The notes: generated by a model from the letters alone, not told the origin. A stretch of 64,000 bases of DNA from Desulfocicer sp963675955 (GCA_963675955.2 CAXXVR010000008.1:62001-126000), one strand, 5' to 3'; counted from the stretch's first letter, positions 30,315-40,159 are shown. Made by a program: numbers and translations.

Positions 30315-31109
30315 ATGAATTATCTCATAGATATTCTGCTCATAGCACTGAGTGCCGCCATTATAAACAACTTTGTGCTGTATTATTTTGTGGGGATATG
30401 CCCTTTTATCGGCGTCTCCAAAAAGGTGGACATGGCCTTTGGCATGGGCTGTGCTGTCACCTTTGTTATTTGCATTGCCGCGTTCCTCAGCTGGAGTATC
30501 ACCACCATGGTGCTGATTCCAGGCGCCCCTATTACCTCTTTTTTCGGCAGACTTTTCCTGTCTGCGGAAGCGGCTTCACAAATTGATCTTACGGTATTGT
30601 GTTATATCGTTTATATTTTTGCCATTGCCTCTTCGGTACAGTTCGTGGAGATGTATGTGCGAAAATTTTATCCGTCACTGTACAATTCCTTCGGTGTTTT
30701 TCTGCCGCTGATCACAACCAACTGCGCCATCTTATTTGCCTGCTTGACCATCATGGCCAACGTGGCCGGTGTGGAAAATCCCCAGGATGCCTGGGATCTT
30801 GGCAGGTCCATTACCCTGGCTCTTTTTGGCGGTGTAGGCTTTACCATCGCCATTGTCATCATGTCCGGCATCCGGGAAGAAATTGAGCTGTGCGATATTC
30901 CCAAGCCCTTCCAGGGCGCAGCCATCACCATGATCATCGGTGGTATCCTTGCCCTGGCGTTCATGGGATTTACCGGCGTTGATTCCGGCGTCAGAAAAGC
31001 CATTACCCCAACCCCTGCAGAAGAGGCGACCGCTGTCATGACCCTTGACCATGCGTTTGATCATCCGTTAAATTCCAGGGTTATTATAAAGGAGATGAGG
31101 TTGTCATGA
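30315..31109 (+). CDS. rnfA: Rnf complex subunit A (membrane), longer than usual
   Basis: The 264-residue protein has the RnfA core (NNFVLYYFVGICPFIGVSKK, VYIFAIASSVQFVEMYVRKFYPSLYNSFGVFLPLITTNCAILF). Typical RnfA has about 190 residues. The extra length is an insertion after helix 2-3 (SITTMVLIPGAPITSFFGRL and onwards) and a hydrophilic C-terminal tail of about 45 residues. It overlaps rnfB by ATGA, giving coupled translation. Confidence 0.93.
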   Translation: MNYLIDILLIALSAAIINNFVLYYFVGICPFIGVSKKVDMAFGMGCAVTFVICIAAFLSWSITTMVLIPGAPITSFFGRLFLSAEAASQIDLTVLCYIVYIFAIASSVQFVEMYVRKFYPSLYNSFGVFLPLITTNCAILFACLTIMANVAGVENPQDAWDLGRSITLALFGGVGFTIAIVIMSGIREEIELCDIPKPFQGAAITMIIGGILALAFMGFTGVDSGVRKAITPTPAEEATAVMTLDHAFDHPLNSRVIIKEMRLS

Positions 31110-31921
31110 TTGGAGTCGTCACCATTGGCATTGCTGCCGGAACCATGCTGCTCATGGCAGTTGTCATGTCATATATTCTTGGCTGGGCCAATAAAAAATT
31201 TCATGTGGAAGTGGACCCCCGGGTGGAAGCGGTAACAGAAGCCCTTCCCGGGGCCAACTGCGGAGGGTGCGGGTTTCTTGGATGCAGTGACTATGCCGTG
31301 GCCATTGTGGCCAACAATGCGCCGGTTAACAAATGCCCCGTTGGCGGCGCTGCCTGTGCTGCAAAAGTGGCGGTTATCATGGGTGTGGAGGTCGGAAATG
31401 CGGTACCATCACGGGCAGTAGTCCATTGTGGAGCTCATACCGATGACAAATCAGGAAAGTCTGAATATCGTGGCGAGCAACGATGTGCCGCAGCCCATCT
31501 GGTGGCCGGTATCCAGGACTGCACCTTTGGTTGCCTGGGATTTGGCGACTGTGTTTTGGCCTGTAACTACGATGCCATTCACATTGTAGACGGGCTTGCC
31601 ACAGTGGATTATAATAAATGCGTGGGATGCGGTGCCTGTACCCGGGCCTGTCCCCGGATGATTATTTCCATGGCGGATTTTAATGAGGACAGAATCCCTG
31701 CCATTCGCTGCTCAAACAGAGACAAAGGAAAAGATGTGACAAGTGCCTGCAAGGTGGGTTGCATGGGATGTAAATCCTGCACCCGGGCGTCTGACATTTA
31801 CACTATGAACGGCGATCTGGCCGTGCTTGATGCCACGGCCTATACCTACGAAAAGGTGGAAGGTGCAGAACAGGCCATTGAAAAATGCCCAACAAATGCC
31901 ATTGCCTTTATCGGAAAATAA
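31106..31921 (+). CDS. rnfB: Rnf complex subunit B (ferredoxin-interacting, Fe-S)
   Basis: The 271-residue subunit has an N-terminal membrane helix, the CGGCGFLGC...C Fe-S motif (about 52-75) and several 4Fe-4S clusters further on: CTFGCLGFGDCVLAC and CVGCGACTRACP, plus CKVGCMGCKSC. It takes electrons from ferredoxin. It closes the operon and is followed by a strong terminator. Confidence 0.95.
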   Translation: MIGVVTIGIAAGTMLLMAVVMSYILGWANKKFHVEVDPRVEAVTEALPGANCGGCGFLGCSDYAVAIVANNAPVNKCPVGGAACAAKVAVIMGVEVGNAVPSRAVVHCGAHTDDKSGKSEYRGEQRCAAAHLVAGIQDCTFGCLGFGDCVLACNYDAIHIVDGLATVDYNKCVGCGACTRACPRMIISMADFNEDRIPAIRCSNRDKGKDVTSACKVGCMGCKSCTRASDIYTMNGDLAVLDATAYTYEKVEGAEQAIEKCPTNAIAFIGK

Positions 31922-31950
31922 TCGATTAAATTAAATTATCACGATTAAAA

Positions 31951-31984
31951 AACCACCCTGAATTTGATTCAGGGTGGTTTTTTT
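31951..31984 (+). terminator. Terminator of the rnf operon
   Basis: AACCACCCTGAA/TTCAGGGTGGTT with a five-base loop and a T-run. It is the only strong plus-strand terminator after rnfB. Confidence 0.85.
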
Positions 31985-32041
31985 ATATAAGCCACATGTC
32001 CTGTAGGACACAACGAATATTGAAATATGCTATCATGCCGC

Positions 32042-32116
32042 CCCCCCGATGGGCCAATGGGGGCACCCTGAACTTTAAACAGCTCAATTGGCCGGTTCCT
32101 ATTGCCCATCGGGGGG
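32042..32116. repeat. Long intergenic inverted repeat
   Basis: CCCCCCGATGGGC (32042-32054) is complementary to GCCCATCGGGGGG (32104-32116). Inside, GGCCAAT and ATTGGCC can form an alternative hairpin that competes with the outer one. It lies between the convergent rnfB and ACT genes. No further gene is visible in 31922-32188. Confidence 0.55.
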
Positions 32117-32188
32117 AGACTGCAAAGGTTACCCGGAAGTTTTATTTTCTAATAAGACATACATGGCAGTAAACACCTGCTTGATGTT

Positions 32189-32620
32189 CTAGAGGTTGTA
32201 AACATCCTCGCCCTTGATCACATTGATGGATTGTTCTTTCAAAATGCTGATGGCCTTGTCAATGTTATCAAACCGGAAGATCATGATGGCATTTTTGCCA
32301 TGGGGATTGGCAAAGGCGTACATGTATTCCACATTTACCCCCTGGGCTGTGAGGGGATCAAGCACATTGTTAAGTCCACCGGGGTCATCATCGACTTCAA
32401 CGGCAAGCACATTGGTTTTTCCCACTGTAAATCCCTGTGCCTTAAGGGCCTTTTCCGCCATTTCATTGTTGTTGACAATGAGTCTTAAAATACCAAAATC
32501 TGTTGTGTCAGCCAGGGACAATGCCCTGATATTGATGTTGGCATCCCTTAGAATTGCGGTGACCTCGGCCAGGCGGCCTGCCTTGTTTTCAAGAAAAATA
32601 GATATCTGTTCGGCTCTCAT
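32189..32620 (-). CDS. Tandem ACT-domain protein
   Basis: The 143-residue protein has two ACT domains: QISIFLENKAGRLAEVTAILRDANINIRALSLADTTDFGILRLIV and NVLAVEVDDDPGGLNNVLDPLTAQGVNVEYMYAF. Such proteins bind amino acids or aromatic ligands and often sit with phenylacetate-CoA ligase in Desulfobacterota, as here (117 bp after paaK). The start at 32620 follows AAAGGAGG; a longer frame to 32731 has no ribosome site. Role: probably a regulator or ligand sensor. Confidence 0.85.
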   Translation of the reverse strand: MRAEQISIFLENKAGRLAEVTAILRDANINIRALSLADTTDFGILRLIVNNNEMAEKALKAQGFTVGKTNVLAVEVDDDPGGLNNVLDPLTAQGVNVEYMYAFANPHGKNAIMIFRFDNIDKAISILKEQSINVIKGEDVYNL

Positions 32621-32736
32621 ATCTGAAACCTCCTTTATAACATACATGGCAGAAACACCCTGCCACAACGAATAATGAAAATGTAAGGAACAGGTTCTGA
32701 CCTCAGTTATCGAAGTCAGAACCAGGCCCAAATGTA

Positions 32737-34041
32737 TTAAGCTTTTCGGTTATCAACTACCCGGATGGCTTTTCCCTGACTTCTTTCAATGGTTTTGGGT
32801 TCCACCAGCTTTATCTTTGCAGAAACCCCAAGATATTCTTTGATGTCCATGGAAATCTTTTTCTCCATTTCCTGAAGCTGTTTGATTTTATCAGAGAACA
32901 TTTCCTGGCTGATTTCTACTTTCACAGTGAGCGTATCAAGGTTCTCAACCCTGTCGACCACCAGTTGATAGTGCGGTTGAAGATCCTTGGTTTTCATTAT
33001 TACACTTTCAATCTGGGATGGGAATACGTTGACCCCCCGGATAATAAGCATGTCATCGGTACGTCCGGAAACCTTGTTCATGCGCACATGGGTTCTTCCG
33101 CACACACAGGGTTCAGGATTAAGGGCTGTTATGTCCCTTGTGCGGTAACGGATGATGGGAAAGGCTTCTTTGGTGATGGAGGTAAACACAAGTTCGCCGG
33201 TTTCTCCATAGGGCAGCACTTCACCGGTATCCGGATTAATCACCTCGGCAATGAAATGATCTTCAAAGATATGAAGGCCCTTCTGTGCTTCAAGGCACTC
33301 AATGGAAACTCCTGGCCCCATGATTTCGCTTAAGCCATAGATGTCCATGGCCTTTAGATTGAGTTTTTCTTCAAGATCGTGTCGCATGTCTTCAGACCAG
33401 GGTTCTGCACCAAAGATACCACATTTAAAATTGAGATCCTTAAAAGAAATCCCCATTTCCTGGGCAACTTCTGCAAGGTGAAGAATATAGGAAGGGGTAC
33501 CGGTGAGCACAGTTGGTTTAAAATCGCGCATGATAACAATCTGGCGTTTGGTATTTCCCCCGGAAACGGGAATCACCGAGGCCCCCAGACGTTCAGCGCC
33601 ATAATGAACTCCAAGCCCTCCGGTGAAAAGACCATACCCATAGGCATTATGGACGATGTCATTGGAGGTGGCACCCCCGGCGGCAAGACTTCTTGCCATG
33701 AGCTCTGACCAGGTTTTTATATCCCTTCTGGTATATCCTACCACTGTGGGAAGTCCTGTGGTTCCAGAGGATGCATGGATGCGTACCACATTTTCCATGG
33801 GAACAGCAAACATGCCATATGGATAATTGTCCCGGAGATCCTTTTTTACTGTAAAGGGAATTCTTTGCAGATCCTTAAGGGATTTAATATCCGAGGGTTT
33901 AACCCCTGCTTCTTTAAAGCTTTGTGTATAAAAGGGGACGGTGGCATATACACGTTCCAGTGTGGTTTGCAGCCGACGCAACTGGATTGCCTCCAGAGCC
34001 TCCCGTGGCATGGTTTCAAAATCCATGTTAAAAATGGGCAT
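32737..34041 (-). CDS. paaK: Phenylacetate-CoA ligase family protein
   Basis: The 434-residue cytoplasmic ligase activates phenylacetate or a related aryl acid with ATP and CoA. It has the PaaK motif SSGTTGLPTVVGYTRRDI for AMP binding, GLSEIMGPGVSIEC, and the C-terminal hinge RTDDMLIIRGVNVFPSQIESVI. Length is normal. A crotonase gene precedes it and an ACT gene follows, consistent with aromatic or amino-acid breakdown (for example indole- or phenyl-pyruvate routes). The true substrate is not shown. Confidence 0.9.
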   Translation of the reverse strand: MPIFNMDFETMPREALEAIQLRRLQTTLERVYATVPFYTQSFKEAGVKPSDIKSLKDLQRIPFTVKKDLRDNYPYGMFAVPMENVVRIHASSGTTGLPTVVGYTRRDIKTWSELMARSLAAGGATSNDIVHNAYGYGLFTGGLGVHYGAERLGASVIPVSGGNTKRQIVIMRDFKPTVLTGTPSYILHLAEVAQEMGISFKDLNFKCGIFGAEPWSEDMRHDLEEKLNLKAMDIYGLSEIMGPGVSIECLEAQKGLHIFEDHFIAEVINPDTGEVLPYGETGELVFTSITKEAFPIIRYRTRDITALNPEPCVCGRTHVRMNKVSGRTDDMLIIRGVNVFPSQIESVIMKTKDLQPHYQLVVDRVENLDTLTVKVEISQEMFSDKIKQLQEMEKKISMDIKEYLGVSAKIKLVEPKTIERSQGKAIRVVDNRKA

Positions 34042-34096
34042 GGTAAAATGCTCTCCTTCTCTTCTTCTTTTTTCAATATGTATTGCAATTGATTAA

Positions 34097-34888
34097 TCAG
34101 CTTTCCAGGGTACCTTTGAAGTCTGCTTTTCTTTTTTCAAGAAAGGCGCTGGTACCTTCTTTGGCATCAACGCTTGCCATGCAAAGGGCAAAGGCATCTG
34201 CTTCAAATTTACATCCGGTTTCAATATCCACATCCTTGCCAGCAGAAATGGCTTCCTTGGCGGCCCTTAATGAAATACGTCCTTTTTTGGCTATGGCCTT
34301 GGCGGTTTTCATCACAGCGTCCATGAGGGCATCCGGGGCAAAGACCTGATTGACAACACCCAGGGCTTTGGCCTCTGCTGCAGGAACTATTTTACCGGTG
34401 TAAATAAGTTCTCTTGCCACGTTTGTTCCCACCAGGCGTGCCAGACGCTGGGTCCCACCAAATCCGGGAATAAGGCCCAGGGTAATTTCAGGAAGCCCAA
34501 AGGCTGCTGTTTCCGATGCATAGATAAAATCACAGGCAAGGGAAAGTTCTGTTCCACCACCCAGGGCAAAGCCGTTAACGGCGGCAATGACAGGGATGGG
34601 CAGACCTTCCAGCCTGGATAATATTTTTTGACCCTTAACGGCAAATTTTTTGGCCTGGAGGGAATTCAGCTGGGCCAGCTGGGAGATATCTGCCCCGGCA
34701 ACAAAGGCCTTTTCTCCGGCACCTGTCAATATTAAAACCCGGATATCTGTGGATTCTTCAACCTGGGTAATGGCAGTATTAAATTCTTGAAGCAGGTCTT
34801 GATTCAGGGCATTTAATGCCTTGGGACGGTTAAAGCTGATGATGGCAATGTTTTCTTGAACCTCAAAAATAATGTTTTCAAATGACAT
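34097..34888 (-). CDS. Enoyl-CoA hydratase (crotonase family)
   Basis: The 263-residue protein has full crotonase signatures: RPKALNALN, AFVAGADISQL, NGFALGGGTELSLACDFIYAS with the first catalytic Glu, and FGLPEITLGLIPGFGGTQRL with the second. It is likely to hydrate short-chain enoyl-CoA such as crotonyl-CoA in acid oxidation. It lies 55 bp before paaK on the same strand; upstream 34889-35158 holds no gene but contains a palindromic repeat. Confidence 0.9.
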   Translation of the reverse strand: MSFENIIFEVQENIAIISFNRPKALNALNQDLLQEFNTAITQVEESTDIRVLILTGAGEKAFVAGADISQLAQLNSLQAKKFAVKGQKILSRLEGLPIPVIAAVNGFALGGGTELSLACDFIYASETAAFGLPEITLGLIPGFGGTQRLARLVGTNVARELIYTGKIVPAAEAKALGVVNQVFAPDALMDAVMKTAKAIAKKGRISLRAAKEAISAGKDVDIETGCKFEADAFALCMASVDAKEGTSAFLEKRKADFKGTLES

Positions 34889-35047
34889 AATACACTCCAG
34901 ATAAAAGGTAATTTGATATGGTGCATGTTTAAGGGCTTGATCAAAAGATTGGCCATTCTGGGGTGGAGTTACACTTTTAATTATCCAGAGTGGCCGATGT
35001 TGTGAGCAGGCCTCGTTTTAATATTTGTAAATATTGGAGTTGGTACC

Positions 35048-35159
35048 GTAAATATTTGGCCAGAGCCTCATCTTTCACCCGTTTGGGGGCTGCACAGCAT
35101 ATATGAATGCTATTGGCAGACCAAAACAGGTTAAGATGGGGTGCTGGCCGAATATTTAC
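35048..35159. repeat. Dispersed palindromic repeat, copy 1
   Basis: The ends GTAAATATTTGGCC (35048-35061) and GGCCGAATATTTAC (35146-35159) are inverted repeats. The interior has CTGCA, CATAT, GGCAG and AGATGGGGTGCTGG, which recur in order in the copy at 40160-40290 with compensating changes in the stem. It lies at the 3' end of the amidase gene. Confidence 0.65.
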
Positions 35160-36895
35160 TAATATTTTATGGGAGTGGTTTCCTTTATATAGGATTCAAC
35201 CCCGTCAATAATGGTGTCACACAAATGGTTCTGATAATTTTCATTAAGCAGACGTCTGCACTCCCTCTTGTTACTGATAAATGATGTCTCAATGAGTATG
35301 GAAGGCATGGTCGCCCCCAGTAATACATAAAAGGGTGCTTTTTTCACACCAAGGTTATGAATATACTTATATTTTTTTGAAAGGCCGGTGCAGATGGCAT
35401 CCTGGACATGGGTGGCCAGCCGTCCGGATTCGTTGATTTTTGCATTCTGCATGAGACCATTTAAAATATCCTCCAGATCGGAAATGTTTTTCCGGGAAGT
35501 GGCGTTTTCCCTGGCAGCAACATTAACGGCATCATCATCGGTGGCAAGATTTAAAAAATAAGTTTCCACCCCGGTAAGGTTTCTATCGTTTGCGGCATTG
35601 CAATGAAGGGATATAAAAAGATCGGCATTGCGGGTGTTGGCAATGGCCGTTCGACTTTCCAGGGGCAGATATTTGTCTGTGGATCGGGTCATGATAATAT
35701 TACAACCCAATCGAGATTTCATTTTTTTTTCCAGTTTTTTGGCAATTTTCAGCACAACGTTTTTTTCCTGAACCCCCGCCTGGTAACCCAGTGCACCGGG
35801 ATCTTTTCCCCCATGACCGGGATCTATGACAATGGTTTTAACCCCCAGGGCCAGTTGTTGAACAATACCCTTATTGGGGGATGCAGGGAGAGGTGGAAGC
35901 GATTTTTTGGGGGCCTGGGAGTTTGCAGCAACGCTGGAAGTAGGTTTTGCCGCCCACACATCCACCACCACGCGAAAGGGATCATTCAGGGAAAATACCT
36001 TATAATTATCAAAGGACTTAATATCAATGACCACCCGTACAGAGTGGGGGGTGTGCTGTCCTGCCCGGGCCTGGGTGAGCAAATGATCGTTGATGTAGGT
36101 CTGCTTGGGAATATTTTTGCCCAGGCGTGAGTTTTCAATATCAAGGAACAGGCGCATGGGTTTGTTTAAAGTAGGGTTTTTTTCCAGAAGCGCGTGGGTA
36201 AATTTTCTACCTTTTGCAATGTCAATGACCACACGGGTATAGGATGGATTAGACCAGTGACGGATATCTGTAATTACCGCGTCCCGGCTGCCCGTAGTGG
36301 CAGGCCCTGATGAAGGGGTGGATTTTGTATCTATCTTTTTTGTCTTTTTTTTCCATTTGTTTTTAAGGGATTTCTTCCGGGGGATCTGATCTGTTTTGCC
36401 ATTGACAGGGGCATTGTTCTTTGCCGGAGAAAGCGAGGAAACGCTTGTTGAAGCTGCTGTTTTAAGTTCGGGTTTAACTGTGGCTTTAAGGGAGGCCAGA
36501 AGATTCAGTGCCCTGTTTCGGTAAGCACTTTTGGGATATTTACGGGTGGTGCGTTGGAGAAGGTCAATGGCTTCTTTTCGGTCCTGGGGCGCATAGGATA
36601 ATTTATAAAGATCCAGATAGAGTTGTGCAGAACGGTACATGGCTGCAGGTGCCCATGGATCATTGGGCATTGTCAGAAATATATTTTGAAACTTATCAAT
36701 GCATTTCATCCAGTTGTCACGATATTGGATCTTCTTCGGATTTTTTTGCAATTGTCTGAAGGCACGGTTGCCATTAAGGTATTGTTCTTTTGCCGTGGCT
36801 GCATCACAGCAGGCAGGGGTAAACACAAACCACCCGGTAATCACCAGCAGTAAGAAGAGCATAGCAAGGGGTTTTATGGAAGGCTTTATGTGCAT
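35159..36895 (-). CDS. N-acetylmuramoyl-L-alanine amidase (AMIN plus Amidase_3)
   Basis: This is an exported cell-wall hydrolase of the AmiC type. The 578 residues start with a signal peptide, then a TPR-like helical region (about 40-160), a Pro/Lys-rich linker, an AMIN domain (VITDIRHWSNPSYTRVVIDI) and a C-terminal Amidase_3 domain with zinc ligands in VIDPGHGGKDPGALG, QEKNV, LFISLHCNAA and the catalytic Glu in SILIETSFISN. It overlaps mutS by 10 bp. The AMIN domain usually targets division sites. The TPR-like front is an addition to the usual form. Confidence 0.9.
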   Translation of the reverse strand: MHIKPSIKPLAMLFLLLVITGWFVFTPACCDAATAKEQYLNGNRAFRQLQKNPKKIQYRDNWMKCIDKFQNIFLTMPNDPWAPAAMYRSAQLYLDLYKLSYAPQDRKEAIDLLQRTTRKYPKSAYRNRALNLLASLKATVKPELKTAASTSVSSLSPAKNNAPVNGKTDQIPRKKSLKNKWKKKTKKIDTKSTPSSGPATTGSRDAVITDIRHWSNPSYTRVVIDIAKGRKFTHALLEKNPTLNKPMRLFLDIENSRLGKNIPKQTYINDHLLTQARAGQHTPHSVRVVIDIKSFDNYKVFSLNDPFRVVVDVWAAKPTSSVAANSQAPKKSLPPLPASPNKGIVQQLALGVKTIVIDPGHGGKDPGALGYQAGVQEKNVVLKIAKKLEKKMKSRLGCNIIMTRSTDKYLPLESRTAIANTRNADLFISLHCNAANDRNLTGVETYFLNLATDDDAVNVAARENATSRKNISDLEDILNGLMQNAKINESGRLATHVQDAICTGLSKKYKYIHNLGVKKAPFYVLLGATMPSILIETSFISNKRECRRLLNENYQNHLCDTIIDGVESYIKETTPIKY

Positions 36896-39555
36896 GTCGC
36901 TTCTATACGTGTGTTATCCATCTTTTCTTTTATGGTGTTAAGAAAATTCAAAGCTTCAATGGGAGTCATCCGGGAGATATCAATGCCGGCAATCAATTCA
37001 AGAATCGCCTCGTGTTTTTTTTCTTCAAATAAATCCATCTGCCGGGAAACGGTGTCATCTTCAATATCTGGCACATCGTTACTTTCTCCGGGTAAAAGCC
37101 CGTTTTCAACGGCGTTTAAAATGGATTTTGCCCTGTCTATCACCGCCGGGGGCACACCGGCAAGCCTTGCCACCTGTATGCCATAGCTTTTATTGGTACC
37201 CCCCTTCACAAGGGTTCTCAGAAAGATTATATTTTCCTTAAACTCCTTGACGGCAATATTAAAATTTTTCACCCGGGGATGAATTTGCTCCAGGCGGGTC
37301 AGTTCATGGTAATGGGTGGCAAACAGGGTTTTAACCCCTTTATTTTTGCGATCATGGAGGTATTCCGCCACAGCCCAGGCAATGCTTAACCCATCATAGG
37401 TGCTGGTTCCCCGCCCGATTTCATCCAGAATAACCAGGCTGTTTTCAGACACATTGTTGATAATATTGGCAGTTTCTTCCATTTCCACCATAAAGGTGCT
37501 CTGTCCCTGGGACAGGTTGTCCAGCGCCCCCACCCGGGTGAAAATGCGATCCACAATGCAAAGGGATGCTTTTTTTGCCGGAACAAAGGAGCCGATCTGG
37601 GCCATTAATACGCTTAAAGCCACCTGACGAAGCACCGTTGATTTTCCTGCCATGTTGGGACCGGTGATGATCATCACCTGGTTTTTTTCCATATCCATTT
37701 CAATGGAATTGGGAACATACCGATCACCTTTCATCAGTTTTTCCACCACCGGGTGACGGCCCTGTACAATGGATATACGCTGATCCTGATTTATCTCCGG
37801 GCGGCAATACTGATTTTCCCTTGCCGTTTCGGCCAGGGCCAGCAGACAGTCCACCGTTGCCAGAAAGGATGCCATTGTGAGGATGGCAGCGGTTTTGTTC
37901 ACAATGAGCCGTCGTACCTCTGCAAACAGAGAATACTCCAGAGCACAACGCTTGTCCTGGGCGGACAGCACGTTGATCTCCACCTCTTTGAGCTCTTCGG
38001 TGATGAATCGTTCGGCATTGACCAGGGTCTGTTTTCGAATATAATGATCCGGCACGGATGCGGCCTGGGCCTTGCTTACCTCAATAAAATATCCGAACAC
38101 CTTATTATATTTTATTTTAAGAGAGCTCAACCCGGTTTTTTCTTTTTCCTTCATTCCTTTTCTGGCAATCCATTGCTTGCCGTTCCGGGACATTTCAATG
38201 AGTTCATCCAGATCTTTGTTGTAGCCATCTTTAATTAACCCACCCTCGTTAAGGGGCAGAGGGGCATCTTCCCTTATGGCCTTATCAATGACATTTGCAA
38301 GGGTGGTCAAATCCGATGCCACAGTATCACGATCCTCGATGTTCACGCCGCTGTAAAGGGGTGAGGAGAATTGATTCAGATCAGCAAAAAGATCCGGTAA
38401 CTTAAAAAGGGAGGTTTTAAGGGCGATGAGATCCCGGGCATTGCCATGGCCCATGGAAATTTTGCTGCCAAGACGCTCCAGATCGTACACGGATTTAAGA
38501 TGATTCCGGAGGCGTTTTCGAAGGGTATTTTGGGCAACTGCCTCTTCCACGGCACTGAGTCGAAATTCAATGTCCTTTGAATCTTTTAAGGGATAGCGAA
38601 TCCAGTGTTTCAGGGTTCGACTGCCCATGGCTGTGGTGGTCTTGTCCAGAATGGAAAGAAGGGTACCTTTTTTATCCATGGCCTGGATATTTTTCAATAA
38701 TTCCAGGTTACGGCAGGAGCGATCATCAATAATCAGGTAGCTGTTGAGCACATAGGGACGCAGGGTAAAGACATGATCAATATCATGAAACTGAGTTTCT
38801 TTGACATAATGAATAATGGCACCGGCAGCCCCGATGCCTGCAGAAAAATGATCACAGCCAAATCCTTTCAGACTTCGGGTTTTAAACTTATCTATGAGGG
38901 TCTGGCGTGCCGTGGCAGGAAGAAACGCATCCTTTGAAAGCCAGGAGATCTGGCGATGGGCAAAGGCCTGGCGCAGGGGTTTTAAAAAAGGGTCCTGCCG
39001 GTGGTGGGCACTTATCAGGATCTCACTGGGATCTATGCGCAGGGCCTCGTCCATTAGCACATCTGGAATTCGGCCGTTGGGGGTTCTGGTTTCCGTAACA
39101 TTAAAGGTGCCAGTGGAAATATCCAGATAGGCAAGGCCGGCATGTCCATCCACCAGGGCCAGAGCCATAAGAAAGTTGTTGGACCCCTTGTCAAGCAGGG
39201 ATTCATTTAAGATCATACCAGGTGTGATGACCCGGACCACTTCTCGTTTCACCAGTCCTTTGGCCTGGGCCGGGTCCTCCACCTGCTCGCAGATGGCCAC
39301 TTTGCAGCCGCTTTCAATTAGTTTTGCAATGTAGGTGTCCGCGGCCCGGAAGGGAACTCCGCACATGGGGATGGCATTGTCCTGGTTCTTATTTCGTGAG
39401 GTCAGGGCAATTTCAAGGATGCCCGCAGCTTTACGGGCATCATCCTGGAACATTTCATAAAAATCCCCCATTCGGTAAAATAGAATGGCATCGGGATAAT
39501 TGTCCTTGATGCGCTGGTACTGCTCCATCATGGGGGTATTTTTTTTTTCGGTCAT
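36886..39555 (-). CDS. mutS: DNA mismatch repair protein MutS
   Basis: The 889-residue protein recognises mismatches and loops. It begins TPMMEQYQRIKDNYPDAILFYRMGDFYEMF with the mismatch-contacting Phe-x-Glu. The C-terminal ATPase has Walker A TGPNMAGKSTVLRQVAL and DEIGRGTSTYDGLSIAWA. Length is normal for MutS1. It overlaps the downstream amidase gene and is 49 bp after the LapA gene. MutL is not in the window. Confidence 0.96.
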   Translation of the reverse strand: MTEKKNTPMMEQYQRIKDNYPDAILFYRMGDFYEMFQDDARKAAGILEIALTSRNKNQDNAIPMCGVPFRAADTYIAKLIESGCKVAICEQVEDPAQAKGLVKREVVRVITPGMILNESLLDKGSNNFLMALALVDGHAGLAYLDISTGTFNVTETRTPNGRIPDVLMDEALRIDPSEILISAHHRQDPFLKPLRQAFAHRQISWLSKDAFLPATARQTLIDKFKTRSLKGFGCDHFSAGIGAAGAIIHYVKETQFHDIDHVFTLRPYVLNSYLIIDDRSCRNLELLKNIQAMDKKGTLLSILDKTTTAMGSRTLKHWIRYPLKDSKDIEFRLSAVEEAVAQNTLRKRLRNHLKSVYDLERLGSKISMGHGNARDLIALKTSLFKLPDLFADLNQFSSPLYSGVNIEDRDTVASDLTTLANVIDKAIREDAPLPLNEGGLIKDGYNKDLDELIEMSRNGKQWIARKGMKEKEKTGLSSLKIKYNKVFGYFIEVSKAQAASVPDHYIRKQTLVNAERFITEELKEVEINVLSAQDKRCALEYSLFAEVRRLIVNKTAAILTMASFLATVDCLLALAETARENQYCRPEINQDQRISIVQGRHPVVEKLMKGDRYVPNSIEMDMEKNQVMIITGPNMAGKSTVLRQVALSVLMAQIGSFVPAKKASLCIVDRIFTRVGALDNLSQGQSTFMVEMEETANIINNVSENSLVILDEIGRGTSTYDGLSIAWAVAEYLHDRKNKGVKTLFATHYHELTRLEQIHPRVKNFNIAVKEFKENIIFLRTLVKGGTNKSYGIQVARLAGVPPAVIDRAKSILNAVENGLLPGESNDVPDIEDDTVSRQMDLFEEKKHEAILELIAGIDISRMTPIEALNFLNTIKEKMDNTRIEATCT

Positions 39556-39604
39556 GGCTTTAACAAAAGAAGGAGGGGATTAAGATCAATGGGATAGGGA
39601 TCTT

Positions 39605-40021
39605 TTATGCCTCCACCTCTTTTTTTCGGGGTGTTTCAACGGGTTCCACATCCATATCATCGGTTTCCGTGTCGGTTACCAACTCTTTTTGATAGGGATC
39701 TGCCTCGTATTTCTCCAGTTCAGTTTTCAGGTTGGCTATCTCTTCAAGCTGGGCTGCGTTTTCGGCATTGAGACGTTTCAGAGTTTTTTTTGCTTTTAAT
39801 TTTAGTGACATGGAGATGAAACCGGCGTACAGCAGGCCCACCAGGAGGCAGATACCCATATACACAACATTTTGAACCGCCGGGGCTGTCCAGTGCCATG
39901 TTTCCACTCCAAGACTGAATGACAATTCTTGTTGTGCAAGGAAATACGCCCTGTTCTGATAGATCAAAAGCGAAATGAAAATCACAACAATCAACCCCAA
40001 AAACAGCTTAAATTTTTTCAT
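39605..40021 (-). CDS. LapA-domain membrane protein
   Basis: This 138-residue protein has two membrane helices (about 5-25 and 50-75) around a short external loop, the pattern of lipopolysaccharide-assembly protein A (DUF1049): LGLIVVIFISLLIYQNRA and NVVYMGICLLVGLLYAGFI. A coiled-coil (about 80-110) and an acidic C-terminal tail follow. It precedes mutS on the same strand. Confidence 0.75.
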   Translation of the reverse strand: MKKFKLFLGLIVVIFISLLIYQNRAYFLAQQELSFSLGVETWHWTAPAVQNVVYMGICLLVGLLYAGFISMSLKLKAKKTLKRLNAENAAQLEEIANLKTELEKYEADPYQKELVTDTETDDMDVEPVETPRKKEVEA

Positions 40022-40159
40022 TCGACATCTCCGGTTGGTTTAATATATTAACAGAAAAATTGTTGATGAAATGTATCTGGATCATAGATCAACTGTTTTT
40101 TTTTTTCAATCAATCTTTTTTCAATCATTTCATTTTATTAAACAAAATTATCGATTCTT

